From positions 1-40,623 of the forward strand of contig JXSN01000003.1 in the NCBI GenBank assembly GCA_001276605.1: a DNA stretch of 40,623 nt, written 5' to 3'. Of the stretch, positions 34,765 to 40,623 are shown piece by piece. This stretch comes from Achromatium sp. WMS2. GTDB taxonomy: Bacteria; Pseudomonadota; Gammaproteobacteria; Chromatiales; Chromatiaceae. Each line of letters opens with the position of its first letter. The first letter of the stretch is position 1. A program made the position numbers and the translations under genes. Under the pieces are notes generated by a model. The model saw only the letters and a program-made list of their open reading frames with translations, did no database searches and was not told the DNA's origin.

Positions 34765-36993
34765 TTATTGCCCAATTAGCAAGTAGAAACCATTGTCGCC
34801 AGTTCCGGCTACTCCCCAACCGAGGTAAATGGGCCCAAGCCAGGTATCAGCTGCTAAAAACAGACTAGCACCGTAGAGTAATTGTTTGGGAAAGGATGGC
34901 ATGGTGTCAAGATCACTAATCGCTTGATTTAATCCAGACCAAAGCCGCCCCACTTCGATGCTACTGCCTAGGTATATGCCACGTCCTAGCGGTGATGGTA
35001 AAATGGCAACTCTCCGCTGTAAAGCTAGGCTTGCGTATAGCATTTCGCTACTACGGAATTGTGCATTGGCGTAACCGCTAAGATTTAAAAAACCACCTAG
35101 GGCAAATTGATCATAATAGGGTAATGTGGTACTGAGGCTGCTACCAGCGCGAATTATTCCCATAATACTATCTTGACCAAAACTATATGCCCCCTGCCAA
35201 GAACCATAGAGACGTTGATACTCACCAGTACTTAAAATATTGCTGATCTGATTCACATACTGATATTCTAGTTTGAATCGTTGGCCATGACGCGGTACAT
35301 AACCACTATCTAAATTGTCGAAAAAGATCCGCGTTTGCAGGCCTGTATCTTGAATATTAGCTTCTGGTAAGGTGGGACTACCGGTATCTAGATCAAACTG
35401 ACGCACTTGCCAATACGGTCCAATGCGTAATTCCGTGTTTTTATTCAAAGTAAGACCAAAATCAACACCTAAAAATATTTGTTTGGTGCTATAGCGCGCA
35501 ATACGATTGGATTCGGAATAGATATGCAGCGGAGTTACACTGGCATTAAGATATGGTGCTATAAAGGCCATACGATCTGTAAATAACGGCTGATAAAATT
35601 CGCTATATATTTCAGGTATATTGCCAAAAATTAAGTCCGTATTCCATTCAGCACCCAGTTGATTAATCCATGTTTGACGATAATTAGCACGTAAGCCAAA
35701 GCGGCTATCGCCACGGTTATCATCCATGAGACCTAGTCCGAAACTTATGTAGCCAGGTCCCCAGGTTTTTTCTAAGGCATCTACAATTAGCAATGATTGT
35801 TGCCGGTGTCGTTTTAGTTGGTAGCTAATGCGTTCAAAATCACCGGTACTGTATATCTTTTGGATATCTTGCTCCAAAAGTTGTCGATTAAGATTAAAAT
35901 GATCTTGGTGTTGAATTAGTGGATTAAATATGTGAGGATTAATTTGATTCAGACCTTGTATTTGGACATTATCTACCACAATAGGCTGGGGTTTATTTGG
36001 GTGTTGCCGCTGATGTTGCCACGAGGCATAGGCTTTGGGACTTATTTGATAACGGCTAAGTTGGCCAGCTACGGCCTGAGCAGCGGTTTCACCAGTTGGA
36101 ATAGCGTCCTTGACCCTGGCAAAGTTTGTGGATTCTATATCTCCCAGATCGGGGGTAATTAGGATATCGATATTTGGATTAAGTTCGGCTAAGGAACGTT
36201 GCACGTTCTGTTCGGTTAAAATAGTGATCATTTGACCAGTAATCCCCAAAATATTGCCTAATTGCTCACGCTTTAGATAACTACCGCCTAGGTTAACCGC
36301 TATAATTACATCGGCTCCCATGCTGCGGGCGATATCTACTGGTAAATTACGCACTAATCCACCATCCACATATAACTTATCGTTATATTCTACTGGTGTA
36401 AAAAAACCAGGCACTGACATGCTGGCTCTTAAATTGATTGATAGGGGACCACTATCAAATATTTGTATTTGGCCATTTTCAAGATTAGTAGCAATGGCTC
36501 GAAATGGAATTGGTAAGTCATCGTAGTTTTGTATATATTCAGCATTTTTTACCAAGTCAGTCAAAAACAGCTGGATCTTTTGGCCTGAGATAAAGCCTTT
36601 GGGTAACCAAAATTCGCCGTTACGCCAACCAATGCTAAAATCCCAAGTCGGACGCTCGGCCCCACGTTTACGACGAATTGGCCAGGTAGGGCGCGGCGGG
36701 TCGTCAGTGAACATGGTATCCCAATTAACTTCAGTAAGGCGACGTTCCATTTCGTCCAGGGGCATTCCGCTTGCGTAAACACCGCCAACTAAGGCTCCCA
36801 TGCTAGTTCCGGCGATAACGTGGATAGGCACATGCAGTCGTTCTAAAACCTTCAAAACACCAATGTGAGCAGCCCCGCGAGCACCTCCGCCACTTAGTAC
36901 TAGGCCAATACGGGGTTGGTTGGGGGCAGTATGACCACTTGTGATTATTATTAGGGTTAATCCAAAAATTATGAGCTTACTAAACTGATTCAA
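34765..36993 (-). CDS. Patatin-like phospholipase with POTRA and outer-membrane barrel (type Vd-like)
   Basis: The 742-residue protein has a signal peptide (about 1-23, ending HTA) and a patatin domain (about 28-235) with oxyanion loop GGGARG, nucleophile Ser64 in GTSMG and catalytic Asp211 in DGG. A POTRA-like segment follows (about 340-400, VDNVQIQGLNQINPHIFNPLI). The C-terminal ~320 residues are alternating beta strands rich in Tyr/Gly, as in an Omp85/surface-antigen barrel. This is the plan of PlpD-type type Vd autotransporters, which expose or release a phospholipase A at the cell surface. The only start that keeps the signal peptide is TTG at 36993, with no clear Shine-Dalgarno. The neighbouring genes do not explain it. 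Confidence 0.9.
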   Translation of the reverse strand: MNQFSKLIIFGLTLIIITSGHTAPNQPRIGLVLSGGGARGAAHIGVLKVLERLHVPIHVIAGTSMGALVGGVYASGMPLDEMERRLTEVNWDTMFTDDPPRPTWPIRRKRGAERPTWDFSIGWRNGEFWLPKGFISGQKIQLFLTDLVKNAEYIQNYDDLPIPFRAIATNLENGQIQIFDSGPLSINLRASMSVPGFFTPVEYNDKLYVDGGLVRNLPVDIARSMGADVIIAVNLGGSYLKREQLGNILGITGQMITILTEQNVQRSLAELNPNIDILITPDLGDIESTNFARVKDAIPTGETAAQAVAGQLSRYQISPKAYASWQHQRQHPNKPQPIVVDNVQIQGLNQINPHIFNPLIQHQDHFNLNRQLLEQDIQKIYSTGDFERISYQLKRHRQQSLLIVDALEKTWGPGYISFGLGLMDDNRGDSRFGLRANYRQTWINQLGAEWNTDLIFGNIPEIYSEFYQPLFTDRMAFIAPYLNASVTPLHIYSESNRIARYSTKQIFLGVDFGLTLNKNTELRIGPYWQVRQFDLDTGSPTLPEANIQDTGLQTRIFFDNLDSGYVPRHGQRFKLEYQYVNQISNILSTGEYQRLYGSWQGAYSFGQDSIMGIIRAGSSLSTTLPYYDQFALGGFLNLSGYANAQFRSSEMLYASLALQRRVAILPSPLGRGIYLGSSIEVGRLWSGLNQAISDLDTMPSFPKQLLYGASLFLAADTWLGPIYLGWGVAGTGDNGFYLLIGQ

Positions 36994-37441
36994 GTTATAT
37001 AGTTGTTATGTGTAGGTTGAATATATAGCTGGGCTGGTTTAATGTCGCAGTGTGAAGAGCGTGTGCCATCGGTTACAATAATGGCAATAAACTATTTTAC
37101 AGCGGAACCGTTATGGGGCTAATCATCTCTCTCCTCCAGTATGCGTATGTCTCGTAAAACTAGATACTTAAAATGAAAAATAGGCAACTATGTATGGTTG
37201 ACAAAAACACTTGGTTATTAATCATTTATAGTGCAAAAAATTGATAATCACGGGCAATTACCTGCCTAACTTGGTAGATGTACCTTAAGAATTGAATATT
37301 TTAATTAAGGTGGTATAAGGTATTATCATAAATTTAGTAGCTTGATCATCAAGTCATAAATTTTACAATCTTCACGAACGGATGTATAGTACACGTTTTA
37401 TCAAGATAAAAAACTGGATAATTGAGTAAAATAAAATAAGA
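36994..37441. other. Non-coding region between divergent genes
   Basis: This 448-base AT-rich region separates the patatin gene from the cyclase gene. No gene is supported. It contains an inverted repeat ACCTTAA/TTAAGGT (37282-37311) and the repeat-flanked palindrome described at 37326-37363; promoters for both genes must lie here. Confidence 0.5.
37326..37363 (+). promoter_or_regulatory. Palindrome flanked by 10-base direct repeats, candidate operator
   Basis: The perfect palindrome CTTGATCATCAAG (37341-37353) lies between two identical copies of TCATAAATTT (37326-37335 and 37354-37363), 28 bases apart, ending about 80 bases before the cyclase start. This arrangement is typical of a regulator-binding region, but I cannot name the factor. 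Confidence 0.4.
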
Positions 37442-39358
37442 TTGAACATACAAATTAAAACCGTGATCTGGATTCCAGGTATAGTCTGTGCTGGCTTTAT
37501 GCTGCTGGCTTATTTGGGTGTTTGGCATACTTGGGATCGAGAATTTGGTGATTTGCTTTTTAATTTACGGCTTAAAATTGCGCCGCTACAGATTAGTCCA
37601 CGCATATTTCCAGTAGATTTAAATGACAGTGCCGTACGTAATTTGGGACCTGCTGTTGACAATCGGGAGGCTTTTGCCGATTTGTTACAGATACTGGGTA
37701 ATGGGGGGTTGGTAGGTGGCATGGATTTTATTTTCTTTGGGCTTAAAAGTCCAGTGGGTGATCGGGCTATGGTGCAGGCTGCATCTAATATGGAGGCTTT
37801 GGTGTTGGCAGTGGTTCCTATAGATGCTGAAATTACTAAATTTTCCGGTAGAAATTTTACGCCAGAGGAGGCTAAAGTTTTACGAGCACATCTGTGGTAT
37901 CCCAAGGTTATTAACAAGGGATCCATTCCAGTTGCTAGCACTTTTTTGTTACCAAACATAGAGTTAGCTAAACATAGTCTTCATTTAGGGCATATCGGAG
38001 GATATCCAGATACTGATGGTTTATACCGTAAATCATGCCTGTTCTTTCAATGGGAAGGTGGGTACGTTCCCAGCTTGGCATTGGCATTGGCAGTAAGCTT
38101 CCTTAGATTAAATCCGGCCCAAATAACCATTGATGCTGGCAACGAGGTAAAACTTGTTTATGGGGACAAGGTACTAGCTATACCTATAGATCATATGGGT
38201 TGCGTATGGATTCCATACCCAGATTTATGGGTCAAAACCTGGAAGCGTATTCCATTAGATAGAGTAGTAGCTGCCACTAAGGATCCTGATTTGGAGGATG
38301 AACTCTTAAATCTGTGGGATGGTGGAATAGTCATTGCAGCCGACATTACTACCACTCATAAGGATTTTGGTTCTACACCGGTAGAGGCTATCTATCCACT
38401 CTCGGGAATTCACACTAGTATAATTAATGGGATATTAACCGGGGCCTTGATTGATGAATATTCTCAGCGATTAAAACTAATTGTTACCGCTATACTTATA
38501 TTGTGTATACTATGGGTTAATAGCCTGCAGCAGATATGGAAAACTCACTTAGGATTTACCATCCTTATCATATTGCTGGCGGTGTGGGCTATCTGGTCTT
38601 GGTTTGGATTTTTAATCCGGCCTTGGTTCATAAGTCCCGGCATGGGGGTATTGTCAGCTTGGCTAGCTACAATACTGTTACAACTATTTTATGCTCATAA
38701 AAAACGCATTCTCATAGAAAATGCCTTGACCAGATATTTTCCACGAGCGTTGGCAGCTAGAATTTTAAAGGAAAATCGTACTGATTTATTACCAGTAAAT
38801 AAGGAATTGACCATATTGTTTTCTGATATTGTTGGATTTACCAAGTGGAGCTCTGACAAAGATTCGGCATTGGTACATAAATTTTTAAACGATTATCTGG
38901 AAGCTATGGCACGTATTTTATTTGCCCACGGTGGTACTGTAGATAAATTCATGGGCGACGGAATTTTAGCCTTTTTCAATGATCCCTGGGAGCAACCAGA
39001 TCACGCCAAGCGGTGCCTAAATGCTGCTTTAGAAATGCAGGCTAAGGTTAAGGAGTTGAAGATGAAATGGCAACCATTAGGAGATATTGATTTAAAAGTT
39101 CGTATTGGCATTAACACAGGTAGGGTTATTGTGGGCAACTTGGGGTCCTTGACAAGAATAGAGTATACTGTAATAGGAGCTCCGGTAAATCTAGCACAGC
39201 GTATGGAAAGTAACGCGCCGCCTGAAGGGATTTTAGTGGCTCGGGATACTTGGGAGCTAACGAAAGCAGAATTTGAGTTTGGACAATGTTGTACCGTGAG
39301 TGCCAAAGGTTATAGTACACCAATTGATGCGTATGTTTTGCAGGGGTTAAAAACATAA
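37442..39358 (+). CDS. CHASE2-domain class III adenylate cyclase
   Basis: The 638-residue membrane signalling protein has an N-terminal membrane helix (about 8-26), an extracytoplasmic CHASE2 sensor domain (about 30-345), three further hydrophobic helices (about 347-365, 372-394 and 398-418) and a cytoplasmic class III cyclase domain (about 450-635). Metal-binding Asp462 (LFSDIVGF) and Asp506 (FMGDG), adenine-selecting Lys502 and Thr576 (EYTVIG), Asn583 and Arg587 (NLAQR) are all present, so it should make cAMP rather than cGMP. The start is TTG at 37442; no ATG precedes the first helix and no Shine-Dalgarno is clear. The next gene, 129 bases on, encodes a secreted adhesin-like protein. Confidence 0.92.
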   Translation: MNIQIKTVIWIPGIVCAGFMLLAYLGVWHTWDREFGDLLFNLRLKIAPLQISPRIFPVDLNDSAVRNLGPAVDNREAFADLLQILGNGGLVGGMDFIFFGLKSPVGDRAMVQAASNMEALVLAVVPIDAEITKFSGRNFTPEEAKVLRAHLWYPKVINKGSIPVASTFLLPNIELAKHSLHLGHIGGYPDTDGLYRKSCLFFQWEGGYVPSLALALAVSFLRLNPAQITIDAGNEVKLVYGDKVLAIPIDHMGCVWIPYPDLWVKTWKRIPLDRVVAATKDPDLEDELLNLWDGGIVIAADITTTHKDFGSTPVEAIYPLSGIHTSIINGILTGALIDEYSQRLKLIVTAILILCILWVNSLQQIWKTHLGFTILIILLAVWAIWSWFGFLIRPWFISPGMGVLSAWLATILLQLFYAHKKRILIENALTRYFPRALAARILKENRTDLLPVNKELTILFSDIVGFTKWSSDKDSALVHKFLNDYLEAMARILFAHGGTVDKFMGDGILAFFNDPWEQPDHAKRCLNAALEMQAKVKELKMKWQPLGDIDLKVRIGINTGRVIVGNLGSLTRIEYTVIGAPVNLAQRMESNAPPEGILVARDTWELTKAEFEFGQCCTVSAKGYSTPIDAYVLQGLKT

Positions 39359-39487
39359 CTGGCACTGACCTAATGCATATAATCCGTGCTTATAAGCTTG
39401 ATTTATTGTGATTTGTTATAAATAACCAAGTTATTTGCTATCAAAAATACATTTTAAGTAGTATTGGCTGCAATTTGGAGAAAGATT

Positions 39488-40623
39488 ATGTTCCCAAAAA
39501 TTGCTTTAGTCCCCGTATGGGTGATGACTTTACTGGTCAGTGTGCCGTTGGCCGCTGAAATTGTAACTGACGGTAGTGCAGGGGCGGCTGCAACTCTAAA
39601 CGGTCCCAACTTTGCCATTCCACAAAACCTTGGCACCACAGTAGGCAATAATTTATTTCATAGCTTCACTAGTTTTAATTTGGAGCAAAATCAAACTGCT
39701 ACTTTTAGTGGAGCTGATTCATTACGCAATGTAATTAGCCGGGTAACAGGCGGTAATGCATCCAATATAGATGGTGCTATAATTTCCCAACTTCCCAATG
39801 CGGATTTCTATTTCATAAATCCGTATGGCATTATTTTCGGTCCCCATAGTACAGTAGATGTCAAGGGTGGATTTCATGTCAGTACTGCCCAACAATTGGT
39901 CTTTGATGATGGAAACAGTTACAATGCTGCCATGCCTGCTGGAAGTAGTTTTACCGCAGCTGCCCCTAAGGCCTTTGGTTTTTTAACCCCCGCCCAGCCG
40001 ATTCAACTCAACACCGGTCAATTGCACGTTCCAACCGGTGCTAGTGTAAATTTAGCCGGTGGCTCCATAACGATTAATAATGCAGTTTTAGCTTTACCAC
40101 AGGGCAATTTACGGATTTATGCCCAAGGCAATAGTGCAACAACAGTACCAATAAGTGGTACTTTGCCATCTGGTGATGGTAACATAACCATACAAGCCAG
40201 CTCGATAAGCGTAAGCAGCAATAGTGGAGGTAATTTAGCACTTAGTGGTGGTAACGTTAATATCCTTGGAGCTGCTCTTACAAATGACAATGGTACCGTA
40301 GATGCCGCCGGTGGTATCAGTATCCAAGCTAACAAACTAATTGTGAATCAGGGAATGGTTGCCACTACTGCCTATGCTCAAGGGAAAGCTGGAGATGTAA
40401 TAGTTCATGTTAGTGGGGATATGCAAGTAATTAACGGCTCGATCTTGGGCAGTGAAACCAAGGCTAAAGGCCAAGCTGGCAATGTAACGGTACATGCTGG
40501 AGCTTTAACCATCAATGGTGGCTATATTACGTCCCAATCTGGGTATGATGCTCCAACGGCCACCGGTAATGCCGGCGCCATCTCTATTGTCGTTACTGGA
40601 GCCATGCAGATATTGAATGGAGG
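39488..40623 (+). CDS. Two-partner-secretion exoprotein, filamentous-haemagglutinin-like (partial, 5' end)
   Basis: The frame is open from ATG 39488, with GGAG seven bases upstream, to the window end, giving 378 residues. A signal peptide (about 1-20) is followed by the TPS secretion domain: GNNLFHSFTSFNLEQNQ matches the FHSFxxFN motif and FYFINPYGIIFGP the NPxGIxFG motif. After about residue 150 the protein becomes a Gly/Asn/Ala-rich beta-helix with degenerate repeats of the type G-x-AG-x-V-x-V-x-x-G...I-x-x-G (GKAGDVIVHV, GQAGNVTVHAG, GNAGAISIVV). Such proteins pass the outer membrane through a TpsB (FhaC/ShlB-type) partner, which would be expected nearby but is not in the window. Likely role: adhesion or surface structure. 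Confidence 0.9.
   Translation, partial: MFPKIALVPVWVMTLLVSVPLAAEIVTDGSAGAAATLNGPNFAIPQNLGTTVGNNLFHSFTSFNLEQNQTATFSGADSLRNVISRVTGGNASNIDGAIISQLPNADFYFINPYGIIFGPHSTVDVKGGFHVSTAQQLVFDDGNSYNAAMPAGSSFTAAAPKAFGFLTPAQPIQLNTGQLHVPTGASVNLAGGSITINNAVLALPQGNLRIYAQGNSATTVPISGTLPSGDGNITIQASSISVSSNSGGNLALSGGNVNILGAALTNDNGTVDAAGGISIQANKLIVNQGMVATTAYAQGKAGDVIVHVSGDMQVINGSILGSETKAKGQAGNVTVHAGALTINGGYITSQSGYDAPTATGNAGAISIVVTGAMQILNG

Noticed and set aside
39158-39205. Unusual substrate residues in the cyclase (EYTVIGAPVN with Ala where many cyclases have Asp)
   Set aside because: The position matching the adenine-selecting Asp of animal cyclases is Thr576, the normal bacterial alternative; Ala580 is not the specificity residue. 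Normal adenylate cyclase activity is expected.

Overview
The window reads as a chromosomal segment of a Gram-negative gammaproteobacterium. The evidence is a complete lipid A / outer-membrane biogenesis cluster (rseP-bamA-skp-lpxD-fabZ-lpxA-lpxB), LPS core genes (hldE, waaA), phoB and RNase R, all with gammaproteobacterial-type sequences. Moderate-to-low GC, a DUF29 protein, a CHASE2 cyclase, a two-partner-secretion exoprotein and several short interspersed palindromic repeats suggest a large-genome sulfur bacterium (Thiotrichales, Achromatium/Beggiatoa-like). That assignment is inference; no 16S or species marker is present.

Layout. 1-1405 (+): C-terminal end of a coiled-coil protein followed by a MotB/OmpA-type membrane protein; together they look like the ZorA/ZorB motor pair of Zorya-type defence, cut by the window edge. 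1483-9141 (-): envelope-precursor genes in the order slyD, glmU, a DUF29 gene, hldE, an FAD oxidoreductase overlapping an aldo/keto reductase, and waaA. 9142-9880: a long non-coding stretch ending in a Pho-box-like site, then phoB (+) without phoR. 10639-10725 (-): tRNA-Leu(CAG), with promoters that overlap and diverge from those of rnr (+). 13112-21032 (-): the rseP-to-lpxB cluster. 21621-26336 (+): tkt, gap and pgk, which serve the Calvin cycle, pentose phosphate pathway and glycolysis, with a repeat cluster between gap and pgk.

26400-40623 is more accessory. It holds an unrecognised secreted/membrane protein, a CBS-pair protein with a membrane tail, a truncated KilA-N-like remnant, an isolated rfbB, a 140-bp MITE-like palindrome, a zinc-ribbon Ser/Thr kinase with a C-terminal membrane anchor, a transglutaminase-DUF2126 protein, a patatin-type (type Vd-like) autotransporter, a CHASE2 adenylate cyclase and the start of a filamentous-haemagglutinin-like exoprotein that runs off the right end.

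How the genes fit together: GlmU makes UDP-GlcNAc, the substrate of LpxA. LpxA, LpxD, FabZ and LpxB build lipid A disaccharide. HldE and WaaA add inner-core precursors. Skp and BamA place outer-membrane proteins, plausibly including the patatin-barrel protein encoded here and an unseen TpsB partner for the exoprotein. Several genes start at TTG, and two of these starts (fabZ, lpxA) are supported by good Shine-Dalgarno sequences. The strongest candidates for something unusual are the ZorAB-like pair without visible effectors, the KilA-N remnant, the palindromic elements, and the palindrome flanked by direct repeats upstream of the cyclase gene.
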